DNA of 9,189 nucleotides, taken from NCBI GenBank assembly GCA_964574395.1, contig CAZNNL010000065.1, positions 1 through 9,189 on the forward strand. Reading direction: 5' to 3'. Numbering within the stretch: position 1 is the stretch's first letter; the number at the start of each line of letters is the position of its first letter. Both the position numbers and the translations under genes were made by a program. The notes under the pieces were generated by a model. The model was not told where the DNA came from. It saw only the letters and a program-made list of their open reading frames with translations, and made no database searches. The stretch is from JAXGQD01 sp964574395. GTDB lineage: Bacteria; Bacillota; Clostridia; Saccharofermentanales; Fastidiosipilaceae. This document shows positions 1 through 6,123 of this stretch, in pieces.

Positions 1-6
1 AGAATT

Positions 7-11
7 AGGAG
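7..11 (+). promoter_or_regulatory. Ribosome binding site of maf
   Basis: AGGAG lies 8 bases before the ATG at 20. It supports that start even though the upstream region is cut by the window edge, so no promoter can be assigned. Confidence 0.75.
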
Positions 12-19
12 CTTCGTTT

Positions 20-628
20 ATGAAATTGTATTTAGCAAGCCAAAGTCCGCGTCGCAAGGAAATTCTATCTATCTTGGATATTCCTTTCGAACAATTAGAT
101 TTCTCGTTTGACGAACGTGCCTTTGAAAATACATGGCGACAAAACAATGCCTGCTTGAACAAAAGCTTGCTATCCTCTGCCCTTGCCCAAGGAAAAGCGC
201 AAGCTGCTTACGAGGACCGTTTGGCGGCAAATGAAACGGACTTTCTCATCTTGGCCGCTGATACCATCGTTGTATTAGATAATGTTGTTTTTGGCAAAGG
301 CGAAAACCGAGAACAAAGCATTGCGATGTTAGAGAATCTTTCCGGACGTACACATCAAGTAATTACTGCTGTTTCGATACTTGACTATCAAGGTCTAGGA
401 GAAACAATCAGCGAAAAGACGGATGTGCGTTTTGCCAAGCTTAGTCGAAGTGAAATCGAAACTTATGTTGATAGCAATCAGCCATTTGATAAAGCGGGTG
501 CATACGGCATACAAGAAAAAGCTGCGCTTTTTGTAGAAGGAATCAATGGCGATTATTTAAATGTTGTGGGACTCCCTTTACGCGCAACTTATCTGCTTTT
601 GGAAAGGTATATATCAAAGCTACAATAA
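20..628 (+). CDS. maf: Maf family nucleoside triphosphate pyrophosphatase (dTTP/UTP pyrophosphatase type)
   Basis: Maf proteins hydrolyse non-canonical or pyrimidine nucleoside triphosphates to the monophosphate plus pyrophosphate in the cytoplasm, and are linked to nucleotide-pool cleaning and septum/division arrest. The 202-residue product has the usual family length. Visible family motifs are the N-terminal phosphate-binding LASQSPRR (residues 5-12), AADTIV with the catalytic-site Asp (79-84), GRTHQV (109-114), the signature DKAGAYGIQ (157-165) and the C-terminal INGDYLNVVGLPL (175-187). The residue after the signature Gln is Glu where Gly is common, a minor departure. The start is supported by AGGAG 8 bases upstream. 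The 3' end overlaps the convergent hydrolase gene by 9 bases and no terminator is visible there. Family assignment is firm; the preferred nucleotide (dTTP/UTP versus modified bases) is inferred from the family only. Confidence 0.95.
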   Translation: MKLYLASQSPRRKEILSILDIPFEQLDFSFDERAFENTWRQNNACLNKSLLSSALAQGKAQAAYEDRLAANETDFLILAADTIVVLDNVVFGKGENREQSIAMLENLSGRTHQVITAVSILDYQGLGETISEKTDVRFAKLSRSEIETYVDSNQPFDKAGAYGIQEKAALFVEGINGDYLNVVGLPLRATYLLLERYISKLQ

Positions 629-1426
629 ATTGATAATCTCATTGTCGTTGGGAACCAAAACGGTGCCTTGGTAATACAGGGCTGCCTCTGCGCTATATTT
701 TTCTTTGCGCAGCCCCAGCTCCTCGTCTTCTGTGTGCCATAAAACTAAATTGGGTATAGCTAACGCTTCTGCAAACTCTGCTGCTTCTTTGACCGTAACA
801 TGAAATTTTTCGTAGGGCTGAAATCTCTCTCTATCAACATAACGGCAAAAGGCCTCATGCCACAGCATATCCACGCCTTCAACATAACGCGCACAGGCCG
901 GCTGATAGGGCTCATCTCCAGTAAACGCCAGACGATAGCCATCCTGTGTTTCCACATTAAAGCCGAACTGTTTACACTTGTTTGACCTAATATCAAAGAA
1001 TGTATACATATCCCCATTGATGTAACGCACGTCTCCATCTTCTAAAACATCAAAAATTATTTTTTCATCAAAGAAGCGGTAAAAGCGTTCTTGCACGCTA
1101 AGTTCTACAAGACCTCTGATGACCTGTTCCAATTCGTCGTGGCAGTAAATAGTAAACTTACCTTCGTACTGATTCTTGTCCATCAAACTTCCAATCATGC
1201 GCACAATCCACACCACACCCAGCACATGATCACTGTGACTATGCGTAATAAACATATGATGAATGTTCTTTAACGGAATGGATGTTTGGGCGAGTTTTGC
1301 TAAAATCCCATTGCCGCCACCTGCGTCGACCAAGAAATATTCATCATTATTTTCTATGGCAAAACAACTATTGTAACAACGAATCGCTTGCGCATTTCCT
1401 GTCCCTAATACAATGACCTTCGACAT
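620..1426 (-). CDS. MBL-fold metallohydrolase, RNase Z/ElaC-like
   Basis: This 268-residue protein has the complete metal-ligand set of a metallo-beta-lactamase-fold enzyme: THSHSDH at residues 61-67 (HxHxDH), the bridging Asp in FTGDE (D171), His190 in LWHEAF, His209 in FHVT and His231 in LWHTED. The order HxHxDH, GD, HE, HxT, H matches the RNase Z-like branch, whose best-known member trims tRNA 3' ends. Related paralogues act on other phosphodiesters or are uncharacterised, so tRNA processing is not claimed. The N-terminus (VIVLGTGNA, then a Gly-rich VDAGGGNG at 33-40) also fits this branch. The start ATG has GAGGA 9 bases upstream. It is transcribed divergently from the peroxidase gene and convergently with maf. 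No signal peptide or membrane segment is seen, so it is likely cytoplasmic. Fold: certain; substrate: unknown. Confidence 0.85.
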   Translation of the reverse strand: MSKVIVLGTGNAQAIRCYNSCFAIENNDEYFLVDAGGGNGILAKLAQTSIPLKNIHHMFITHSHSDHVLGVVWIVRMIGSLMDKNQYEGKFTIYCHDELEQVIRGLVELSVQERFYRFFDEKIIFDVLEDGDVRYINGDMYTFFDIRSNKCKQFGFNVETQDGYRLAFTGDEPYQPACARYVEGVDMLWHEAFCRYVDRERFQPYEKFHVTVKEAAEFAEALAIPNLVLWHTEDEELGLRKEKYSAEAALYYQGTVLVPNDNEIINLL

Positions 1427-1435
1427 ATATCTAAA

Positions 1436-1440
1436 TCCTC
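1436..1440 (-). promoter_or_regulatory. Ribosome binding site of the MBL-fold hydrolase
   Basis: On the minus strand GAGGA sits 9 bases before the ATG at 1426, supporting that start. A weak minus-strand -10 (TATAAC, 1452-1447) would start transcription almost on this site, so the true promoter may lie further upstream. Confidence 0.6.
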
Positions 1441-1445
1441 GCCTA

Positions 1446-1454
1446 TGTTATAAT
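1446..1454 (+). promoter_or_regulatory. Extended -10 promoter of the glutathione peroxidase gene
   Basis: TGTTATAAT is a perfect match to the sigma-A extended -10 (TGnTATAAT). No convincing -35 hexamer lies 17 bases upstream, which extended -10 promoters can tolerate. The expected start of transcription is near 1461, giving a leader of about 56 bases. The core TTATAA is palindromic and also offers a weaker minus-strand -10 (TATAAC) for the divergent hydrolase gene, so the two promoters may overlap. Confidence 0.6.
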
Positions 1455-1474
1455 TTTTGTACATCGCATCATCC

Positions 1475-1498
1475 AATGTTCCTCAAGAATGGAGCATT
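1475..1498 (+). other. Hairpin in the peroxidase mRNA leader
   Basis: AATGTTCC (1475-1482) can pair with GGAGCATT (1491-1498), eight base pairs with one U-G wobble and an 8-base loop. It ends 6 bases before the Shine-Dalgarno AAAGGA and is followed by only a few T residues. It could protect the 5' end or affect translation; its role is inference, and such a short stem can arise by chance. Confidence 0.35.
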
Positions 1499-1504
1499 TT
1501 AATG

Positions 1505-1510
1505 AAAGGA
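1505..1510 (+). promoter_or_regulatory. Ribosome binding site of gpx
   Basis: AAAGGA lies 6 bases before the ATG at 1517 and fixes this start. Confidence 0.75.
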
Positions 1511-1516
1511 TAACAT

Positions 1517-2056
1517 ATGAGCATTTATGATTTTAAAGTAAAAGACGCTAATGGTCAGGAAGTTGATTTAGCCCAATATAAGGGTAAAGTTGTTCTCGTA
1601 GTGAATGTCGCTAGCAAATGCGGCTTCACACCACAGTATGAAGATTTAGAAGCACTCAATAAAAAGTATGCTGAACAAGGCTTAGCTATCCTTGGTTTCC
1701 CATGCAACCAGTTCTTGTTACAAGAGCCAGGTACAGACGCCGAAATCCAGGAGTTTTGCAGATTGACATATGGCGTAGAGTTCCCCGTTTTTGCCAAAAT
1801 TGATGTCAATGGGGAAAATACAGCACCTCTCTACACCTACTTGAAGGCTGAGACGGCTGAAGAGAACATCGACGTACCTGAAGATTTCAAACACTATGAT
1901 TTATTTATCGAGCAAGCTGGTGGGAAACACTGGGGCACAGATATCCCATGGAACTTCACCAAATTCTTGATTGATAGAGAAGGAAAAGTAGTTGGTCGTT
2001 ATGCACCTACTACGGATATGGCATTGGTTGAAGAAAGAATTCAAGCATTGCTCTAA
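1517..2056 (+). CDS. gpx: Glutathione peroxidase family protein (cysteine type, probably thioredoxin-dependent)
   Basis: The 179-residue product reduces hydrogen peroxide or organic hydroperoxides in the cytoplasm. The family tetrad is visible: peroxidatic Cys35 in NVASKCGFTPQ, Gln69 in the QEPG motif, and Trp145/Asn146 in PWNFTKF. Position 35 is an ordinary Cys codon, so it is not a selenoprotein. Cys63 (FPCNQF) and Cys81 (EFCRLTYGVEFP) are also present. A cysteine at the position of Cys81 is the resolving residue in thioredoxin-dependent members such as plant and insect enzymes, which suggests thioredoxin rather than glutathione as reductant. The usual Gly after FPCNQF is replaced by Leu-Leu, and an acidic insertion (about 111-140) precedes the WNF motif, as in some bacterial homologues. 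There is no signal peptide. It has its own promoter and terminator and so is probably monocistronic; an upstream PerR-like sequence is discussed under findings. Confidence 0.95.
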   Translation: MSIYDFKVKDANGQEVDLAQYKGKVVLVVNVASKCGFTPQYEDLEALNKKYAEQGLAILGFPCNQFLLQEPGTDAEIQEFCRLTYGVEFPVFAKIDVNGENTAPLYTYLKAETAEENIDVPEDFKHYDLFIEQAGGKHWGTDIPWNFTKFLIDREGKVVGRYAPTTDMALVEERIQALL

Positions 2057-2080
2057 ATCTGATTTCAGGTAAAATGAATT

Positions 2081-2130
2081 AGGCTTGTCTGTGGACGATG
2101 TCATACAGGCAAGCCTTTCTTTTTACTTTT
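2081..2130 (+). terminator. Intrinsic terminator after gpx
   Basis: Twelve-base arms 2081-2092 and 2105-2116 pair with a single U-G wobble. The 12-base loop contains a further GAC/GTC pairing (2094-2096 with 2100-2102). A T-rich tail (TTTCTTTTTACTTTTT) follows immediately. This is a textbook Rho-independent terminator for gpx. It stands only about 20 bases before the argJ Shine-Dalgarno sequence. Confidence 0.85.
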
Positions 2131-2136
2131 TGGAAC

Positions 2137-2142
2137 GGAAGG
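2137..2142 (+). promoter_or_regulatory. Ribosome binding site of argJ
   Basis: GGAAGG lies 7 bases before the ATG at 2150 and supports that start. Confidence 0.75.
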
Positions 2143-2149
2143 TATTTAT

Positions 2150-3349
2150 ATGAAATCCATTACTTCCCCTTATGGTTTTATGGCTGCCACGGCGGCTTGC
2201 GGTCTGAAGGCTAATGGCAAAGACGACTTGGCTATCATTGCTTGCAACAAAGCTGCGACAACTGCTGGAGTATATACAAAAAACTTAGTTAAAGGGCACT
2301 CGCTGCAACGTACTATGGAGTGTTTGGCAGCTAGTCCTTTTGCCAGAGGGATTATTATCAATGCTGGAAATGCCAATGCTTGTATTGGAGCGCAAGGCAT
2401 AGCCGACGCAGAAGAAATGGCCAAACAACTTGCCTTTCAACTTGAATTTCACCCCGACGAGGTGCTAACCGGCTCCACGGGCGTCATCGGTCAAGCATTA
2501 GACATGACGAAGGTGCGTAATGGGATAACCGATGCGTGCAACCGACTTGACATCAGCGATGAAGCGGGGCATTTGGCCGCTAGAGCTATTTTGACGACTG
2601 ATCTTGTTGCTAAGGAAATACACACGAGTTATTTAAGCGAGGGGGAAATCGTACAAATTGCTGGAATGGCTAAAGGTTCAGGTATGATTCACCCGAACAT
2701 GGCTACTATGATAGGCGTTTTAACTAGTGATGCAAGTATTGATGCTGAGCTACTTCAATCTAGTTTACGTGAGTCTGTTGAAAAGAGCTTCAATCGTTGC
2801 TCCGTAGATGGGGACACTTCTGTTTGTGACATGGTTCTGTTTATGGCATCTGGCCAACGTGGTCAATTAATCGATTCACACGAACATCCGGATTATCCTG
2901 CCTTTAAGCAAGCTCTCGACTACGTTTGCACTGGTTTAGCGCGGAAAATAGCGGCTGATGGCGAAGGAGCAACGAAGCTGGTGGATATTCGTGTAGATGG
3001 TGCTGCAAGCGCAGAGGACGCGTATTTAGCTGCTTTGGCTATTGCCAAATCCCCTCTTTGCAAAACTGCATTCTTTGGCCAAGACGCGAATTGGGGCCGC
3101 ATCATCACCGCCTTAGGCTACTCTGGTGCTCATTTTGACCCGCTACGCGTTGACATCAGTATTGGTCACGTGGCAGTTTGCAAGGATGGTCTGGCTTTAG
3201 ACTTCTCAGAAGCAGAGGCTTTAAAAGTCATGAAGCAAAGCGAATTCTATGTTCAAGTAAATTTAAAACAAGGCTTATTCTCGGATCACTATTGGACCTG
3301 TGATTTCTCATATGATTATGTCAAGATAAACGCTTCGTATCGGTCCTAA
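2150..3349 (+). CDS. argJ: ArgJ, glutamate/ornithine N-acetyltransferase
   Basis: ArgJ transfers the acetyl group of N-acetylornithine to glutamate, closing the cyclic arginine pathway; bifunctional members also acetylate glutamate with acetyl-CoA. The 399-residue product is full length. The precursor self-cleaves before a catalytic Thr: here KGSGM (175-179) and HPNMATM (181-187) put the cut between Ala185 and Thr186, giving alpha and beta chains. Other family motifs are TGSTGVIG (107-114, oxyanion region), SVDGDTSVCD (218-227), DGEGATK (270-276, substrate-binding Glu272), ANWGRI (313-318) and the C-terminal KINASYRS (392-399). No argC, argB or argD is adjacent, so the gene is separated from the rest of the pathway at least within this window. 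Its last codons form part of the outer arm of the downstream hairpin. Whether it is mono- or bifunctional cannot be read from sequence alone. Confidence 0.97.
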   Translation: MKSITSPYGFMAATAACGLKANGKDDLAIIACNKAATTAGVYTKNLVKGHSLQRTMECLAASPFARGIIINAGNANACIGAQGIADAEEMAKQLAFQLEFHPDEVLTGSTGVIGQALDMTKVRNGITDACNRLDISDEAGHLAARAILTTDLVAKEIHTSYLSEGEIVQIAGMAKGSGMIHPNMATMIGVLTSDASIDAELLQSSLRESVEKSFNRCSVDGDTSVCDMVLFMASGQRGQLIDSHEHPDYPAFKQALDYVCTGLARKIAADGEGATKLVDIRVDGAASAEDAYLAALAIAKSPLCKTAFFGQDANWGRIITALGYSGAHFDPLRVDISIGHVAVCKDGLALDFSEAEALKVMKQSEFYVQVNLKQGLFSDHYWTCDFSYDYVKINASYRS

Positions 3350-3401
3350 GGGTTGAAAAAATCGCTGCTAAAAAGGCAGCGATTTTGTTCCCCCTTAGGA
3401 C
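3343..3401 (+). terminator. Nested bidirectional terminator at the argJ stop
   Basis: The inner stem is 11 perfect base pairs, 3358-3368 with 3376-3386, with loop TAAAAAG. It is followed by TTTTGTT on the plus strand and by a run of six T on the minus strand, so it can act in both directions. Around it a 10-base perfect inverted repeat, GTCCTAAGGG (3343-3352) with CCCTTAGGAC (3392-3401), could extend the structure. The left outer arm includes the argJ stop codon. Confidence 0.85.
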
Positions 3402-3427
3402 TTGTGATATATGCCGAAACCAATCGG

Positions 3428-3460
3428 AAAAATCTCCGCTAAGAAGGCGGAGATTTCTTT
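3428..3460. terminator. Bidirectional terminator after the clp gene
   Basis: AAATCTCCGC (3430-3439) pairs with GCGGAGATTT (3447-3456), ten perfect base pairs with loop TAAGAAG. On the minus strand it is followed by a run of five T, ending the leftward clp transcript about 25 bases after its stop; on the plus strand TTTCTTTT follows, giving a back-up for argJ. It resembles the preceding hairpin in size, loop and outer sequence. AACCAA (3418-3423) and TTGGTT (3476-3481) form a short outer inverted repeat. Confidence 0.85.
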
Positions 3461-3482
3461 TGACTTATGACCATGTTGGTTC

Positions 3483-6008
3483 CTAGATGCTGGATAATTC
3501 GAACTCACCGTCTACGTAGTCAAATGCTACGCCTATTTTGTCTTCCAGTTCGCCTGCTAAAAGTTTGTCAGCTAGTGGGTTTTCGATACGTTTTTGAATA
3601 ACTTTACGCAAAGGTCTAGCGCCGTATTTTTCATCGTAACCTTCTTTAGCTAAAGCATCTTTTACCGCATCTGTTAATACCAGTTTAAGGCCTTTAGATG
3701 CCATGGAAGTTTCGACTTCCTTAACCATCAAGTCCACGATTTGACGGATTTCTTCAGGTTTCAATGTTTCGAACACAACGATGTCGTCAACACGATTCAA
3801 GAATTCTGGTCTGAAAATATCTTTCAGGGCACTGTTGACTTGGCTTTCAATGGCTTCTTGACCTTGTTTACCAAAACCAATGCCACTTCCCTTTCGGCTC
3901 GTGCCTACATTACTGGTCATGATAATGACGCTGTGTTCAAAGTTTACCGTTCTGCCATGACTGTCAGTCAAACGTCCATCGTCCAATATTTGCAAAAGAA
4001 TGTTGAACACATCAACATGTGCTTTCTCAATCTCGTCTAGCAATATGACGCTGTAGGGATGTCTACGTATTTTTTCGGTCAATTGCCCTGCATCGTCGTA
4101 GCCGACATAACCAGGGGGCGAGCCGATCAGCTTACTTACCGTATGCGCTTCCATAAATTCAGACATGTCGAAACGTACAAGCGCTTCTTCATTATCAAAT
4201 AGTGCTGCAGCAAGAGACTTTACTAGTTCTGTCTTACCAACACCTGTTGGACCTACAAAAATAAATGAAGCAGGTTTGCGCCTTTTACCTAAACCAGCAC
4301 GATTGCGTCTTATCGCTTGTGATAGTAATTTAACTGCCGTATCTTGCCCGATCACGCGCTCATGGATGCGTGTTTCAAGATTCAGAAGCTTCTCACTGTC
4401 GCCTTCACTAATACGTTTTAGAGGAATACCCGTCCATAGTTCCACAACCGCTGCAATGTCTTCTTTGGTAAGTTTAGGAACCCGCATGCTTCGTTCACTC
4501 TCACTAAAATCTTCTTCCAAACGCATGAGCTGGCTCTTGTGTTTTGCTTGTCGCTCAAAGACTTCATTCTGATCAAGTGAGGTATCTAAAGTGTTTTCAA
4601 TTTCTTTATAATTTTCACGTTCGATTTCTAGTTCTTGTTTTAACTGTTCATGTCTCACGAGAGCCAGATCTTTGAGATTCACTGCAGAGCCCGCTTCATC
4701 TATGATGTCTATGGCTTTGTCAGGGAAAAAGCGACCACTAACATAGCGGTCTGCTAGCTCAATCGAATAAGATATAACGTCATCTGAAATTTCAATGTGA
4801 TGATGTTTTTCGAAATGGCCTTTTAAGCCTTTAAGAATACTAAAAGTATCTTCTGCATTAGGTTCTTCAACGATAACTTGTTGGAATCTTCTTTCGAGCG
4901 CAGAATCTTTCTCGATAAAACGACGATATTCGTCCAAAGTGGTAGAACCGAGAACGCGCACTTCACCTTTTGCCAATGATGGTTTAAGGATGTTGGCCGC
5001 GTTCATAGCACCTTCTGCATCTCCAGCACCCATAATGTTATGTAGTTCATCGATAACCAAGATGATGTTACCTAGTGCTTTTGACTCGTCAACCAAGCCT
5101 TTCATGCGGCTCTCAAATTGCCCTCTAAACTGTGTTCCTGCAACCATTCCAGTCATGTCCAGCAGGTAGACTTCCATGTTGAGTAGTTTAGCGGGGACTT
5201 TTTCTTCAGCAATGCGCAGGGCCAGACCTTCTGCTATAGCAGTTTTACCAACGCCCGGCTCGCCCAGAAGCACAGGATTGTTCTTGCTTCTGCGGTTTAA
5301 GATTTGCACCACGCGCTCAAGTTCTTTATCTCTACCGATAATGGGGTCCATTTCTCCACGGCGTGCCTTATCCGTCAGATTAGTACCATAGGTGTCGAGG
5401 AACTTGCGGTTGCGTTTATTGTCGCGTTTGTTTCGATCTTGTCTGGTGGTAGTTTTTTCATCGTTGCCACGACCAGCTGGGGACTCACTTTCAGCTCCTC
5501 GTGCAGCAGGCATTAAGCCAGCTTTTTCTAAATCAGAACTGCCCATCATGCCAGAAATCATCATTTGCAAGGCTTCGGAGATGCTTTGTTCGCCGATTGC
5601 CAGACCAGGAATCTGTTCGCCATCTGTAGTTGAAACATTATCATGCTCTGTTTCATCTTCATCTGCATCGCTAGCACTATCATCTTTGCCTTTGATGGTT
5701 TTCATCATCTCATTCATACTGCCCATTAGTTGCTGGGGGTCAATATTTTGCATAATCTCATGCACTTTTTCCATCAGCACTTCCGGGGGATCATCACGCA
5801 TGGGTTCCATCATTGTGTTAAGCTGTTCCGTTACTTCATCTACATTCGCTTCGGTAACGCCAGAGTTTTCAATCATCTTACGCATACCTAATTCAGGCTT
5901 GTGTAGTGCGCAAGACATACAATAACCTGTATATTCAGGTTTGTAATCAATCATTTTACTTGTATATATGATTGCCACGTTTTCGTGACAACTGTCGCAT
6001 AGTGACAT
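3483..6008 (-). CDS. clpE: ClpE-like Clp/Hsp100 ATPase with N-terminal zinc finger
   Basis: This is an 841-residue double-AAA+ unfoldase that would feed proteins to ClpP or act as a disaggregase. In order: a C4 zinc finger (C4, C7, C30, C33) as in ClpE and McsA; a Met-rich, acidic and then basic low-complexity segment to about residue 205; AAA-1 with Walker A GEPGVGKT (249-256) and Walker B LVIDE (317-321); a charged coiled-coil middle region (about 445-510); AAA-2 with Walker A GPTGVGKT (586-593) and Walker B ILLDE (655-659); a GIGFG loop (709-713) at the expected ClpP-docking position; and the C-terminal Clp D2-small domain with KYGARPLR (794-801). The paired Clp N-repeats of ClpC are absent, which argues for ClpE over ClpC. 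The N-terminal segment is much longer than in Bacillus ClpE. GAGGA lies 6 bases before the ATG. A promoter and a CtsR-like operator precede it. General function is certain; the ClpE name is a judgement. Confidence 0.9.
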   Translation of the reverse strand: MSLCDSCHENVAIIYTSKMIDYKPEYTGYCMSCALHKPELGMRKMIENSGVTEANVDEVTEQLNTMMEPMRDDPPEVLMEKVHEIMQNIDPQQLMGSMNEMMKTIKGKDDSASDADEDETEHDNVSTTDGEQIPGLAIGEQSISEALQMMISGMMGSSDLEKAGLMPAARGAESESPAGRGNDEKTTTRQDRNKRDNKRNRKFLDTYGTNLTDKARRGEMDPIIGRDKELERVVQILNRRSKNNPVLLGEPGVGKTAIAEGLALRIAEEKVPAKLLNMEVYLLDMTGMVAGTQFRGQFESRMKGLVDESKALGNIILVIDELHNIMGAGDAEGAMNAANILKPSLAKGEVRVLGSTTLDEYRRFIEKDSALERRFQQVIVEEPNAEDTFSILKGLKGHFEKHHHIEISDDVISYSIELADRYVSGRFFPDKAIDIIDEAGSAVNLKDLALVRHEQLKQELEIERENYKEIENTLDTSLDQNEVFERQAKHKSQLMRLEEDFSESERSMRVPKLTKEDIAAVVELWTGIPLKRISEGDSEKLLNLETRIHERVIGQDTAVKLLSQAIRRNRAGLGKRRKPASFIFVGPTGVGKTELVKSLAAALFDNEEALVRFDMSEFMEAHTVSKLIGSPPGYVGYDDAGQLTEKIRRHPYSVILLDEIEKAHVDVFNILLQILDDGRLTDSHGRTVNFEHSVIIMTSNVGTSRKGSGIGFGKQGQEAIESQVNSALKDIFRPEFLNRVDDIVVFETLKPEEIRQIVDLMVKEVETSMASKGLKLVLTDAVKDALAKEGYDEKYGARPLRKVIQKRIENPLADKLLAGELEDKIGVAFDYVDGEFELSSI

Positions 6009-6012
6009 GGTA

Positions 6013-6019
6013 TTCCTCT
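6013..6019 (-). promoter_or_regulatory. Ribosome binding site of the clp gene
   Basis: On the minus strand AGAGGAAT precedes the ATG at 6008 by about 5 bases and supports this start. Confidence 0.7.
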
Positions 6020-6045
6020 CAAATCCGATAATCTCAATTCAATTC

Positions 6046-6062
6046 TTTGACTATCTTTGATA
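6046..6062 (-). promoter_or_regulatory. CtsR-like operator before the clp gene
   Basis: The minus strand reads TATCAAA-GAT-AGTCAAA, a tandem heptad repeat with a 3-base NAN spacer. The known Bacillota CtsR operator is (A/G)GTCAAA-NAN-(A/G)GTCAAA. The second heptad matches fully; the first differs at its two leading bases. It begins at the expected transcription start just downstream of the -10 box, where a bound repressor would block initiation. Clp genes are classic CtsR targets, so heat- or misfolding-induced derepression is a reasonable inference; the repressor gene is not in the window. Confidence 0.7.
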
Positions 6063-6067
6063 TTAGT

Positions 6068-6095
6068 ATTATAACGCATTTACGCATTGCCACAA
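6068..6095 (-). promoter_or_regulatory. Sigma-A-like promoter of the clp gene
   Basis: On the minus strand a consensus -10 TATAAT (6073-6068) lies 16 bases after a weak -35 TTGTGG (6095-6090). The start of transcription falls near 6061, at the edge of the CtsR-like operator. The spacer contains a tandem repeat, AATGCGT-A-AATGCGT. Confidence 0.65.
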
Positions 6096-6102
6096 GGGCA
6101 AT
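6086..6102. repeat. Dyad overlapping the clp -35 region
   Basis: ATTGCC (6086-6091) and GGCAAT (6097-6102) form a 6-bp inverted repeat around ACAAG, covering the -35 hexamer. There is no T-run after it on either strand, so it is not a usual terminator for uvrA. It may be an operator half-site pair or chance. Confidence 0.35.
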
Positions 6103-6123
6103 TTATGCGAAGAACTTGAACAA

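Noticed and set aside
1619..1621. Selenocysteine in the glutathione peroxidase active site
   Set aside because: The active-site codon (TGC) encodes ordinary Cys; there is no in-frame TGA.
4165..5925. Long plus-strand open frames of about 135 and 177 codons inside the clp gene
   Set aside because: They are antisense to a clearly real gene, have Ser/Arg/Leu-rich shadow composition, match no family and lack convincing ribosome binding sites.
6103..6123. Terminator for uvrA before the clp promoter
   Set aside because: The only nearby dyad (6086-6102) has no T-run on the minus strand and overlaps the clp -35, so a terminator is not supported.
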